Below are positions 56,459 through 63,995 of a DNA stretch of 64,000 nucleotides, piece by piece. The number at the start of each line of letters is the position of its first letter. Position 1 is the stretch's first letter. Origin of the DNA: a virus. The notes below the pieces were generated by a model. That model worked only from the letters and a program-made list of their open reading frames with translations, had not been told where the DNA came from and made no database searches. Location: positions 1 to 64,000 of the IMG/VR virus record IMGVR_UViG_3300046474_000470. One strand, given 5' to 3'. The translations under genes were made by a program, and so were the position numbers.

Positions 56459-56664
56459 GTGGTCTCCCTGTGGCGGTTGTAGCGGCGCTCCTGCTCCCGG
56501 TGGGTCAGGATCTGGTACATCTCGCTGCGCCGGCGGTGGTAGGGCAGGGCCTTGTACTCGCGCTTGAGGCGCTTGCGGATCCAGACCAGCGTCTCGCCGG
56601 TACCGTCGGCGAGCAGTATGTGCAGGGCGGCGCGCCGGATGCGCCGGGCGGCGCGGCCGTTCAC
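56455..56664 (-). CDS. Small very basic protein
   Basis: 69 residues, about one quarter Arg/Lys, with WIRKRLKREYKALPYHRRR. Probably nucleic-acid binding by charge alone. Confidence 0.55.
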   Translation of the reverse strand: MNGRAARRIRRAALHILLADGTGETLVWIRKRLKREYKALPYHRRRSEMYQILTHREQERRYNRHRETT

Positions 56665-57053
56665 GATGCCGCTCCCGACATATCGATCACCACACGCAGA
56701 CCATCCAGGATGACGTAGTAGACGTCGGCCTTGCGGGTGGTGTAGACGCGGCGCCAGCGGTGGTCGTCCAGCACCTGCACCTCGCGGGCGGTGGGCACCT
56801 TGTCCGCCCTGGTCTGGCCGTTCTTCGAAAAGCGCTCGCGCTGGTTGGTGACGGCGAGCTTGCGGTGCTGGGTTGGGTCGCTGGCGAGCATCTCGTAGTT
56901 GCTGGCGCCGACGGCGCGCACCCCGCGGATCGCGCGATCCGGGCAGCCTTCGGCGGCCATGACGGCGCGGCGCGCGGCCCCTTCGTCGGTGGCCATGGTC
57001 TCGATGGTGACCCAGCCGCGGTCGTGCTTAATTCGCAGGCGAAAACGGAACAT
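56661..57053 (-). CDS. Hypothetical protein
   Basis: 130 residues, basic and beta-rich (FRFRLRIKHDRGWVTIET, VYTTRKADVYYVILDGLRVV). Overlaps the upstream gene by 26 bases. Confidence 0.6.
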   Translation of the reverse strand: MFRFRLRIKHDRGWVTIETMATDEGAARRAVMAAEGCPDRAIRGVRAVGASNYEMLASDPTQHRKLAVTNQRERFSKNGQTRADKVPTAREVQVLDDHRWRRVYTTRKADVYYVILDGLRVVIDMSGAAS

Positions 57054-57246
57054 GCTCTTCCTCCTCGTCGTCGCCGGACGAAGTCCAGCCGGTGTTGGTG
57101 GTGGCCCGGGCGCCGTACTGCTCGCAGACCGGCTCGAGGACTTGATCCTGCAGCTCCTCGACGGCGAACTTCAGGATGCTGTTCATGCTGTCCGGCGGCG
57201 GGCCGTCGTCGCCGAAGTCGATCACGATCTTGATTTCAAGTTGCAT
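57028..57246 (-). CDS. Small acidic protein
   Basis: 72 residues ending in an acidic tract (SGDDEEEEHVPF). Starts with a strand EIKIVIDFGDDGP. Ends 26 bases inside the next gene. Confidence 0.55.
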   Translation of the reverse strand: MQLEIKIVIDFGDDGPPPDSMNSILKFAVEELQDQVLEPVCEQYGARATTNTGWTSSGDDEEEEHVPFSPAN

Positions 57247-57247
57247 G

Positions 57248-57784
57248 TCAGATCCCCCGGTTCCAGTAGCCCAGCTTGCTCATCGCCAGCACCGCGGCCT
57301 CGGCCTGCACGATGGCGTCGTTCAGGGCGTTGTGGTGCACGCCCTGGCTGCGATCGGGCGAGATGCCGGCCAGGTCGTACAGGGTGCGGGTGCAGCGCAC
57401 GTTGTAGAAGGTCCACGGCGCGTCGATGCCGGTCGCGCGGTAGGCGGCGTCCAGCAACGGCACGTCGAAGGTGGCGCCGTGGCACCAGACCTTCTCGCCT
57501 TTCTGGTAGGTGAACCAGTCGCGCAAGGAGTTCAGCACGCTGTTCAGGTGCCGGCCCTCCATACCGAACGCAGCAGCGCGCGCCTCGTCGCTCTGGCCCA
57601 TCCACCAGGCCACGGTGTCCAGATCGATGGTGAGGCCGGCGGCGGCGCAGCTCTTCGGGTCGATGGCCCAGTGCCGGCCTTCTTCAATCTGCACGCCGCG
57701 CTCGTCGAACGGCACGGCGCCGACGGAGAGAATGGCGGATCCGGGCGTGGTGCCCAGTGTTTCGATGTCAATCATGATGTGCAT
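57248..57784 (-). CDS. DEDD-type 3'-5' exonuclease (DexA/exoribonuclease-like)
   Basis: 178 residues. IMIDIETLGTTPGSAILSVG (motif I with DxE), WCHGATFDVPLLD (motif II) and HHNALNDAIVQAEA (motif III) give the DEDDh catalytic set. The compact size matches T4 DexA and Rv2179c-like nucleases, acting on DNA or RNA 3' ends. Second DnaQ-fold nuclease of the window. Confidence 0.85.
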   Translation of the reverse strand: MHIMIDIETLGTTPGSAILSVGAVPFDERGVQIEEGRHWAIDPKSCAAAGLTIDLDTVAWWMGQSDEARAAAFGMEGRHLNSVLNSLRDWFTYQKGEKVWCHGATFDVPLLDAAYRATGIDAPWTFYNVRCTRTLYDLAGISPDRSQGVHHNALNDAIVQAEAAVLAMSKLGYWNRGI

Positions 57785-57793
57785 ATGTGTTCC

Positions 57794-58057
57794 TTATTTG
57801 ATGCGGACGAAGGCGATCGCCTCTTCCAGCGTGAGGTTGGTGAGGATCTCCTCGGCACGACCGTCGACGAGGTCTTGGCCGCCGCCGAAGGCGGCGCGCC
57901 ACAGGTCGTCCGCAAGGATTTTCAGGTAGGCGTCATCGGCCAGCATGTCCGGTGCCAGCACGGCGCTGGCGCAGACGTCGTGGTCGACCATGTGCTCGCC
58001 GACGGCCATGAGGAAGGCGCCGGCTTCGGCGTGGGTGAGGTTGGCGGGGATGGTCAT
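57794..58057 (-). CDS. Small hypothetical protein
   Basis: 87 residues, helical, acidic (GAFLMAVGEHMVDHDVCA, LTLEEAIAFVRIK). Follows the exonuclease promoter-proximally by 9 bases. Function unknown. Confidence 0.6.
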   Translation of the reverse strand: MTIPANLTHAEAGAFLMAVGEHMVDHDVCASAVLAPDMLADDAYLKILADDLWRAAFGGGQDLVDGRAEEILTNLTLEEAIAFVRIK

Positions 58058-58296
58058 GCCAGATTCTCCGCGAGGGCGCCGATCAGCTGCAGCGCGTTCA
58101 TGTGGTAGGTGGAGCCGGCGTGAGCCTGCAGCGCGGCGTGAATGATGGCGTCGGCATCGCTGGCGAACTTGGGGTCGTCATAAGGCACATCCGGATGGTC
58201 GCTCGGGCAGTCGATGCGCTGCAGCTGCAGGCGGCCGTCAACGTCAAACAGGTCCCAGCCCTCGGCCCAGGCTTGTGCATTGTCGAAATGAATCAT
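58054..58296 (-). CDS. Small hypothetical protein
   Basis: 80 residues from the ATG at 58296. NAQAWAEGWDLFDVDGRLQL then SDADAIIHAALQA, a pattern common in short phage accessory proteins. Function unknown. Confidence 0.6.
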   Translation of the reverse strand: MIHFDNAQAWAEGWDLFDVDGRLQLQRIDCPSDHPDVPYDDPKFASDADAIIHAALQAHAGSTYHMNALQLIGALAENLA

Positions 58297-58454
58297 TCTT
58301 CCTCCGAAAGGTTGCGGCGCGCGAGCTCGGCGCGCGCCAGGTTGGCATAGGCTCGGCGGCCGGCGGCGCGCTCTTTCTCGAGCACACCGTACACCTGCCG
58401 GTCGGTGCACTGACGCAGGTAGCCTTCGAATTCGTGGCGATCTTGGTTGGTCAT
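58293..58454 (-). CDS. Small helical protein
   Basis: 53 residues from the ATG at 58454: DRHEFEGYLRQCTDRQVYGV and AYANLARAELARRN. ATGA links at both ends support it despite the short length. Confidence 0.6.
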   Translation of the reverse strand: MTNQDRHEFEGYLRQCTDRQVYGVLEKERAAGRRAYANLARAELARRNLSEEE

Positions 58455-58708
58455 GCCCAGCCCTCGTCGAACACATGAAAGACCATGCCGCCGGCCGTCT
58501 GCACGGTGCCGATAAAGGCGCCCTCGTAGTTCTGGTTCGGCCAGCCGGTGCCGATCACGCGGAGCCGGCGCGGCGCCGGCGGGCTCTCCGGATTGACCAG
58601 TGCCCAGACATAGAGCTCGCCAGCCTGCCCGCCGGTGGAGAGGATTTGCGCGTCGGCCGGCATGAGCGTCTCGCCGGACTGGATCAGATACTTGTAGATG
58701 GTTTTCAT
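58451..58708 (-). CDS. DUF7352-like small protein
   Basis: 85 residues from the ATG at 58708. The order KTIYKYLIQSGETLMPADAQ, LYVWALVNP, RRLRVIGTG and GMVFHVFD matches a widespread small phage family, named from memory. Function unknown. Confidence 0.65.
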   Translation of the reverse strand: MKTIYKYLIQSGETLMPADAQILSTGGQAGELYVWALVNPESPPAPRRLRVIGTGWPNQNYEGAFIGTVQTAGGMVFHVFDEGWA

Positions 58709-59160
58709 GGCGCGTAAATCTCCGTGTTGGTGAGATCGATCTTCGGCAGCGCCTCCAGCGGCACGAAGGCGACCCAAGGGTTGGCAATCATGTTGCTGTC
58801 GCTGGCAAGGATCAGCGCGTGGCCATACGGCGCCCACGGGATGATCTTGAAGCTGCCGATGTAGTCGTTGCTGGCGCCGCCGATGCGCGGCGTGCAGCGG
58901 CTCTCGACCCGCCGGCGAACGTCTGGCAGCGGCCGCACGTACAAACCATGCTTGAGGCAGCTGCTCAGGTTGTCGTCGCCCCAAATCTTGATGCCCGGCG
59001 CCTCGGAGCTGACGAAGAAGTAGCCGGGCGGGGCGATAGGGAGGGTGCCGCGGTCGCTGCGCTCGTAGCGGCAGTATTTGAAGTCGGCGAACAGGCTGGC
59101 CAGGTCGGGCATGACGCCGAACAGGGTCTTCGCGACGCTTTCGTCAGGTAGCGGCTTCAT
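58705..59160 (-). CDS. Hypothetical protein
   Basis: 151 residues with mixed alpha/beta content (YFFVSSEAPGIKIWG, SFKIIPWAPYGHALILAS). ATGA overlaps. No family recognised. Confidence 0.6.
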   Translation of the reverse strand: MKPLPDESVAKTLFGVMPDLASLFADFKYCRYERSDRGTLPIAPPGYFFVSSEAPGIKIWGDDNLSSCLKHGLYVRPLPDVRRRVESRCTPRIGGASNDYIGSFKIIPWAPYGHALILASDSNMIANPWVAFVPLEALPKIDLTNTEIYAP

Positions 59161-59603
59161 CGCGCAGCCTCCTGTGTCTGCTCGATGTCCTCGACCTGCG
59201 CGCGGACGTCGTCTTCCAGCTCCTCGCGCGCCAACAGCACGCGGATCCGGGCGATGACGTCGGCAGGCTTCGGGTCGTAGGTTTCCTCGCCCTTCTCGTT
59301 GACGGTGTAGGCGCTGCTGCTGAACAGGCGCCAGACGTCGTCGAAGTGCAGGCCGAAGAAAATCTCGAGGGCGTCCCAGTTGTTCGGGTTGTCGGCGCCG
59401 GGCGCGGTGTCCAGCAGGAGGACCGGGACGCGGCCGGAGCCGGTACCGCGCAGCTCGAAACCCTGCTGGTTAAAGACCGGGTCCTGGGCTGCATGGCCGG
59501 CGGCGCAGGCCGCGGTGCCACAGGTCCAGTTGTCCATCTTGAGCCGCCCGGGCGGCACGCGCTCGAGGATGGTGATGAGGTGTTTCAGGCGTTCACGGTT
59601 CAT
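59157..59603 (-). CDS. Conserved phage protein, CGTxACAxG family (copy 1)
   Basis: 148 residues from the ATG at 59603. RERLKHLITILERVP, then CGTAACAAGHAAQDP and a C-terminal LFSSSAYT ... ADVIARIRVLLA. Clearly paralogous to 61267-61656. The paired Cys motif may bind metal. Function unknown. Confidence 0.65.
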   Translation of the reverse strand: MNRERLKHLITILERVPPGRLKMDNWTCGTAACAAGHAAQDPVFNQQGFELRGTGSGRVPVLLLDTAPGADNPNNWDALEIFFGLHFDDVWRLFSSSAYTVNEKGEETYDPKPADVIARIRVLLAREELEDDVRAQVEDIEQTQEAAR

Positions 59604-59782
59604 GACTTCTCCTGGTAGTAGGTCTGGCAGAGGACGGCGTCGTTGAGGGCGTTGATCAGCTGGCGGCGCCACTCGTTGTCGTTTTCCATCGGCTCCTGGT
59701 CGTAGATGAAGGTGTGGATCGGCGTGGCCTCACCGCGCTTGACTGCAGCAGAAGCCTCTTCGTAGGGAGGCAAGTTGGTCAT
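59600..59782 (-). CDS. Small hypothetical protein
   Basis: 60 residues: YEEASAAVKRGEATPIHTF then WRRQLINALNDAVLCQTY. ATGA links on both sides. Function unknown. Confidence 0.55.
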   Translation of the reverse strand: MTNLPPYEEASAAVKRGEATPIHTFIYDQEPMENDNEWRRQLINALNDAVLCQTYYQEKS

Positions 59783-60240
59783 TCCTCTTCCTCCTCGAAG
59801 CTGATCTCGACGCGCAGCAGGTTGCCGGCGCTGTCCTCCACCCGGTAGACCGGAAAGCGGCCGTCGCCCCAGGCGGTGCGGGAAGCGACCGCCGTCTCGG
59901 CGCCGCGGCCAGCGAGCTCGCCGCCCTTGCTGCCGTCAATGGTGCGGAAGCAGGCGCTGTTGTAATCCAGGCCGTAGCGCGGCAGGGTGGTCGGGATGCG
60001 CTGGTAGGTGCCGGCGTCGAGCAGCTGGTTCATGCATTTGCCGCCTTCGCTCTCGATCGGCGACTGGAAGTGGTCGAAGTCGACGCCATACTGCAGGACC
60101 TTACCGTCGGCGTTCTTGAAGCGGCGGATGTCCTGGAATTCGGTGTCCTGCCAGTGGGCGAGATAGCGGGGGTCGACGATGACGAACTGGCCGGAGTCGA
60201 TGGTGATGTGGCCGATGAGCTTGCGGATGGGGTGGGTCAC
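59779..60240 (-). CDS. Hypothetical protein with GHITIDSGQ motif
   Basis: 153 residues from a GTG at 60240, chosen because it overlaps the previous TGA (GTGA). LIGHITIDSGQFVIVDPRYL is a recurrent opening of phage proteins; the C-terminal part ends RVEISFEEEEE. Function unknown. Confidence 0.6.
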   Translation of the reverse strand: MTHPIRKLIGHITIDSGQFVIVDPRYLAHWQDTEFQDIRRFKNADGKVLQYGVDFDHFQSPIESEGGKCMNQLLDAGTYQRIPTTLPRYGLDYNSACFRTIDGSKGGELAGRGAETAVASRTAWGDGRFPVYRVEDSAGNLLRVEISFEEEEE

Positions 60241-60554
60241 AGGAGGTCTCCCAGGGTTTGCTGTTTGATGGTGGTGGAAACGATGCCGTACATTTCGGTA
60301 CGGTGCTGGCAGTTGCCGTACTTGCGCAGACAGGTGATCATGCCGCGCGGGGCCGTGTCGCCAGCGAAGTTGAGGGCGCACTGGATGGCGTCGGCCTTGG
60401 TCAGCGCGATGCTTTGGCTTTCGGACAGGCAGCCGGGCAGATGCCACTCGGCGATCCAGATCTTGCGGCGCAGGGCGCTAGCCAGCACGTCGGCGGCGCG
60501 AACGCCGTAACCGTCGGCCAGGCGCTCGATGGCTTCGTCGAAGGTGAGCTTCAC
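60237..60554 (-). CDS. Hypothetical protein
   Basis: 105 residues from a GTG at 60554 in a GTGA overlap. LTFDEAIERLADGYGVRAADV then CLRKYGNCQHRTEMYG with Cys/His. Function unknown. Confidence 0.55.
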   Translation of the reverse strand: MKLTFDEAIERLADGYGVRAADVLASALRRKIWIAEWHLPGCLSESQSIALTKADAIQCALNFAGDTAPRGMITCLRKYGNCQHRTEMYGIVSTTIKQQTLGDLL

Positions 60555-60739
60555 AGCAGCCTCCCTTCGATGATGCGACTGGCCACCAGCACGACGCAGC
60601 CGGGCTTGTGCTCCACGGGCAGCATGTCGAGGTCGACGATGCAGTAGCGGCAGCGGGCGTCGCCGTGCGGGTTGATCCAGCGATGCCAGCGGTGCACCGT
60701 CTGGGCAAGCTGCAGCACTTCTTCGGGGGTGGCGCTCAT
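60551..60739 (-). CDS. Small protein with Cys pair
   Basis: 62 residues from the ATG at 60739. HRWHRWINPHGDARCRYC suggests a small metal site; the C-terminal LVASRIIEGRLL is hydrophobic. Function unknown. Confidence 0.55.
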   Translation of the reverse strand: MSATPEEVLQLAQTVHRWHRWINPHGDARCRYCIVDLDMLPVEHKPGCVVLVASRIIEGRLL

Positions 60740-60957
60740 GCTTCCTCCTCGATCCAGCGCAGGCCGAGGAAGTGCGGCGACCATGCCTTGTGCAGGCGCA
60801 TGTCGCCGACGTCGTCGGGGTTGGACCAGACGTGCACGTAATTCGTTTCCGGGTCCCAGCCGGCAACGGTGTAGAAGCGTGCCGGATAAGCGCCGCGCTC
60901 GCGCACGACGTCGCCCGGGCGGACCTTGAAGCCGGAGTCTTCGCGGACGAGGATCAT
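60736..60957 (-). CDS. Small beta-rich protein
   Basis: 73 residues. FKVRPGDVVRERG ... FYTVAGWDPETNYVHVWS looks SH3-like; ends SPHFLGLRWIEEE, echoed by the 26-residue gene at 61190. Confidence 0.6.
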   Translation of the reverse strand: MILVREDSGFKVRPGDVVRERGAYPARFYTVAGWDPETNYVHVWSNPDDVGDMRLHKAWSPHFLGLRWIEEEA

Positions 60958-61193
60958 TTCTGGGCCTCGACGTCGCGTAGTTGCTTGATCAGCGCGAGGA
61001 GGGTGTTCGGGTTGGCAGCTTCGACGAAGGCAAGCTCCGGGCTGTCTTCGCCGACACAGGTCTCCAGCACGTAGCGCATGCCGCCGTAGCTGGGCGCGGC
61101 GATGACGACGCCGGTGGATTCCCAGTCGCCGCGGAAGGTGCCGCCGCCGGCGGCGATGGCTTTCGCTTCGAGATCGTCAAGGTTGGTGGTCAT
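60954..61193 (-). CDS. Ea22-like small protein
   Basis: 79 residues. The ending AFVEAANPNTLLALIKQL matches the C-terminal signature of the Ea22-like phage early proteins; the front part is GGTFRGDWESTGVVIAAP. Function unknown. Confidence 0.6.
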   Translation of the reverse strand: MTTNLDDLEAKAIAAGGGTFRGDWESTGVVIAAPSYGGMRYVLETCVGEDSPELAFVEAANPNTLLALIKQLRDVEAQK

Positions 61194-61270
61194 TCGTCGA
61201 GGCTCCAGCTGAGGCCGAGGATTTCAGCCGGCCACGGCGTCAGGTGGCGCACGTCGGTGGCGCGGCTCAT
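61190..61270 (-). CDS. Tiny 26-residue peptide gene
   Basis: ATG at 61270 to TGA at 61190, with ATGA overlaps on both sides. It encodes a peptide with HLTPWPAEILGLSWSLDE, similar to the end of the 60736 protein. The perfect fit into the operon supports it; it may be a remnant of a duplicated gene. Confidence 0.45.
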   Translation of the reverse strand: MSRATDVRHLTPWPAEILGLSWSLDE

Positions 61271-61656
61271 TTCGTTTCTCCTCGTGCAAGTAATTTTTCG
61301 ATGCGGGCGATGACGTCCGCGGTGGTGGGATTGCGGCCGTAGCTGCCCGACGAGAACAGATTCAGGCTCTCCTGCAGGGTGATGTCGAAGAACTGGGAGG
61401 CGACGTCGAAGCCGGTGAGCCAGTCTTCGGTACCGGCCAGTCGCGGCTGGAAAGCTGCGGCGTTGCCACCGTACTGCGACTGCTCATAGACCAGCGTCAG
61501 GCCCTGCTCGATAAAGACTGGGTCGAGGCAGGCCCATCCAATGGCGCAGGCCACCGTGCCGCAGTCGCGGTTCTCGCGCCAGGTGCTGAGGGTGAATTGC
61601 TCGGCCGGCACGCCCTGCAGGACGGTGATCAGGTGCTGCAAACGCTCGCGGCTCAT
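61267..61656 (-). CDS. Conserved phage protein, CGTxACAxG family (copy 2)
   Basis: 129 residues. RERLQHLITVLQGVP, CGTVACAIGWACLDP and LFSSGSYG ... ADVIARIEKLLARG align with copy 1 at 59157. The pair shows a duplication inside the operon with clear divergence. Function unknown. Confidence 0.65.
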   Translation of the reverse strand: MSRERLQHLITVLQGVPAEQFTLSTWRENRDCGTVACAIGWACLDPVFIEQGLTLVYEQSQYGGNAAAFQPRLAGTEDWLTGFDVASQFFDITLQESLNLFSSGSYGRNPTTADVIARIEKLLARGETK

Positions 61657-62042
61657 TTCGTGGCTCCTGTGGCAAGGGTGATGGCGCGGTTGTAGGTGGC
61701 GACGACTTCCTTCGGCGTGCGGCCGAGGAATTCAGCGACGGCTTCGAGCGTGAGGTGGCCGGTGAGCTCCATGGTCGGCGACCAGCTGGCGCGCAGCAGG
61801 CGCGCCATGTCGAGGGTGAGATCGGAGCCCTCAGCCTGGGTGATGAGGGCTTCGATTTCTTCAGGCGACTCGGTGACGGTCAGGGATCCGCTCACCAGGT
61901 GGACGCTCGTCAGCTGCACGCGGCTGCCGGTGTCTGTCTGGTAGGGCGGCGGCAGGGTGATGCTTTCGATGTTGGTGGTGCGGATACGCACCGGGCGTTG
62001 GCGGGCATAGGTGGCGGCGTTGTTCAGGGTGATGAAGGACAT
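61653..62042 (-). CDS. Hypothetical protein
   Basis: 129 residues. First half beta-rich (SRVQLTSVHLVSGSLTV), second half helical with LTLEAVAEFLGRTPKEVV, which is like a helix-turn-helix. Function unknown. Confidence 0.6.
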   Translation of the reverse strand: MSFITLNNAATYARQRPVRIRTTNIESITLPPPYQTDTGSRVQLTSVHLVSGSLTVTESPEEIEALITQAEGSDLTLDMARLLRASWSPTMELTGHLTLEAVAEFLGRTPKEVVATYNRAITLATGATK

Positions 62043-62375
62043 TTAATTCTCCTTGATGTTGGCGATGAGGCGATCGAGCCATGCGAGGCGGGCAAGGTGC
62101 AGGATGCCGTCCTCGTTCATGTAGCCGTCGAAGTATTGAGGTGGCAGATCGCGGGTGGGCGTGCCCGGGCAAACTTCCTTGACCAGCCAGGTCGAGAGCA
62201 GGAAGAACGGGGCGATGCCCTCCTCGATGACGGCCCTGATGTCGCGCGCGAGGACGCCTTCCGCGCGCCCTTCGATGGCGTTGTGGATGGCGAAGCAGAT
62301 GTAATGCTGCTTGCCGCTGTCGATGAGGGCGCGCGCGGCCTCCAGGATGGGCAGATGCTTGTGGGTGAGGGTCAT
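62043..62375 (-). CDS. Hypothetical protein
   Basis: 110 residues, helical. EAARALIDSGKQHYICFAI resembles the start of a small phage family; YMNEDGILHLARLAWLDRL follows. Function unknown. Confidence 0.6.
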   Translation of the reverse strand: MTLTHKHLPILEAARALIDSGKQHYICFAIHNAIEGRAEGVLARDIRAVIEEGIAPFFLLSTWLVKEVCPGTPTRDLPPQYFDGYMNEDGILHLARLAWLDRLIANIKEN

Positions 62376-62593
62376 TCTTCCCCCATCTCAAGGGTCTTCA
62401 CCATGTCGATGACGACCGCGTCGAGAGTGCGCTGGGCACTGGCCAGGCGTTCCATGGCGTCGAGCACCTGCGGGAAACGCTCGCGGATCTGCGGCTTGAG
62501 CTCAGCCCAGCACACGCTGCGCGTCATGTCGCCCTTTTCGGCGTGGAAGTGGCTCAGGCCGCGGGCTTCGGCGGCGTTCAGTTTTGTGGTCAT
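62372..62593 (-). CDS. Small helical protein
   Basis: 73 residues: EARGLSHFHAEKGDMTRSVC and LDAMERLASAQRTLDAVV. ATGA overlap downstream. Function unknown. Confidence 0.6.
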   Translation of the reverse strand: MTTKLNAAEARGLSHFHAEKGDMTRSVCWAELKPQIRERFPQVLDAMERLASAQRTLDAVVIDMVKTLEMGEE

Positions 62594-62596
62594 GCG

Positions 62597-63049
62597 TTAC
62601 CTCGTAATGATGGCGCCGGTGGCGTCGTTGGTTTGGCGAACGGTGAAGTCGACTTTCAGCTGGCGGATGGTGCGGCGACGCTGGCGGGCGTTGCCGGACA
62701 GGCTGAAGGTGACGATGTGCTTGTCGCCGTCCCAGACCTCGACGCGGCCGGCGTAGGGCCCGGCCGGGCTGTCGTAGCGCTGGATGATCTTGGGGCGGTG
62801 GTGGGTCACCCAGCCGCCGTTCAGCACTTTCAGTTCGAGGCCGTCGAAGTCGACATCGATCAGCATCCGGGCGGCGGCCGCCTGCACAGCGCTGTTGGTG
62901 ACGGTCTGGCGGGCGGGCGCGGACTGGCGCCGGCCGGTGCCCAGGGGTTTGACGCGGCCCAGCTGCTGCTCTTTGCTCGAGCCGTTGCAGATGCAGCGGT
63001 CGGGCAGATACTGGTTGCAGACCGGGCAGCGCGGTGGTGTGTTTCTCAT
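62597..63049 (-). CDS. Zinc-ribbon hypothetical protein
   Basis: 150 residues from the ATG at 63049. The N-terminal RCPVCNQYLPDRCICNG is a zinc-ribbon-like Cys cluster. The C-terminal part is basic (GNARQRRRTIRQLKVDFTV), suggesting nucleic-acid binding. Confidence 0.6.
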   Translation of the reverse strand: MRNTPPRCPVCNQYLPDRCICNGSSKEQQLGRVKPLGTGRRQSAPARQTVTNSAVQAAAARMLIDVDFDGLELKVLNGGWVTHHRPKIIQRYDSPAGPYAGRVEVWDGDKHIVTFSLSGNARQRRRTIRQLKVDFTVRQTNDATGAIITR

Positions 63050-63420
63050 GCTCCCTCCATGTAGGCTTTGATGGCCTCGTCGAGCATGTCGCCCGAGTAG
63101 GTCTGGATGCCGTTCGTCAGGTCGCTGGCCTGCACCACGGCGAGCCGGCCGTCGCTCCAGTGCATGGCGCGCAGGGCGGCGTAGAGGTCGGCGGGGGCGA
63201 GGGCGGCGGCGCGCTCGCACAGCGCGGCGTCATGCGAGCCGGCCATGTCGTCATGCTGGTCCTCCAGTTGTTCGATGTGGGCGGCTTGCTGGGCGAGGGC
63301 GGCACGCAGCTCGGCGATCTCGGCGATCATGTGCACGGTGTTCAGCGGCGCGACGCGCTTTTGCGGGTGGCGCTTGAACCAGTCGGCGCGGCGCTCCTCC
63401 CAAGTCTTTACGGGCTTCAT
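63046..63420 (-). CDS. Coiled-coil hypothetical protein
   Basis: 124 residues from the ATG at 63420. A basic start (WEERRADWFKRHPQKR) precedes a coiled coil (AELRAALAQQAAHIEQLEDQ) and a helical end. Function unknown. Confidence 0.6.
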   Translation of the reverse strand: MKPVKTWEERRADWFKRHPQKRVAPLNTVHMIAEIAELRAALAQQAAHIEQLEDQHDDMAGSHDAALCERAAALAPADLYAALRAMHWSDGRLAVVQASDLTNGIQTYSGDMLDEAIKAYMEGA

Positions 63421-63854
63421 TTTCTTCCTTTCTTGGCAAGTTTCTTGGCGTCGACGGCGTCGTTCCAGGCGCGGTGCTCGGCGTGCTGGGCGCGAGTCTG
63501 CATGACGGCGGCCCAGTCGATAGGCTCGCGGAACCGCCAGTATTCGCCCGGCACCGGCGGGAAGCCGGCCAGCGCGTGTTCGGGCGGCGGCGCCTCGCCA
63601 GCGTACTGGACGTGCTTGTTGCCGTCGTAGTGCGTCAGGTCGTAATTCATCTGGTTGCCGCAGGTCGGGCACTTGAAGCCGTAAATGGTGCGTCGGGTGC
63701 GACCGCAGTCCGCGCCGAAGCAGTAGGGCACGTAGTTGGGATCGTCATCCTTTTGCTTTTGCATCGGGTCGTCCTTCAGCCGCGGGTGATTGATGTCGGT
63801 CTTGGGGATGCGGTGGCGCGCGGCCAGCTGCTCGGCGAGTTGTTCGAGGCTCAT
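63417..63854 (-). CDS. Zinc-finger-like hypothetical protein
   Basis: 145 residues. CFGADCGRTRRTIYGFKC followed by PTCGNQ forms a Cys4 cluster near residues 45-66. An internal ATG near residue 31 is an alternative start. Basic C terminus. Confidence 0.6.
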   Translation of the reverse strand: MSLEQLAEQLAARHRIPKTDINHPRLKDDPMQKQKDDDPNYVPYCFGADCGRTRRTIYGFKCPTCGNQMNYDLTHYDGNKHVQYAGEAPPPEHALAGFPPVPGEYWRFREPIDWAAVMQTRAQHAEHRAWNDAVDAKKLAKKGRK

Positions 63855-63995
63855 TTAATCCTCGTAGCGGTAAGAGGTCAGGCGGTGCGCAAGTGCGCGG
63901 CCCGCCTCGTAGGTGGCGTCCAGGCCTTCGAGGCGGGTGGTGCAGGCCCGGCGGAATTCGTAGATGCCGAGCAGGAAAGCGTGAAGTCGTTTCAT
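63855..63995 (-). CDS. Small hypothetical protein
   Basis: 46 residues from the ATG at 63995. Helical and basic (LHAFLLGIYEFRRACTTRLE, AGRALAHRLTSYRY). Its TAA is immediately followed by the next gene's ATG. The operon probably continues beyond the window. Confidence 0.5.
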   Translation of the reverse strand: MKRLHAFLLGIYEFRRACTTRLEGLDATYEAGRALAHRLTSYRYED

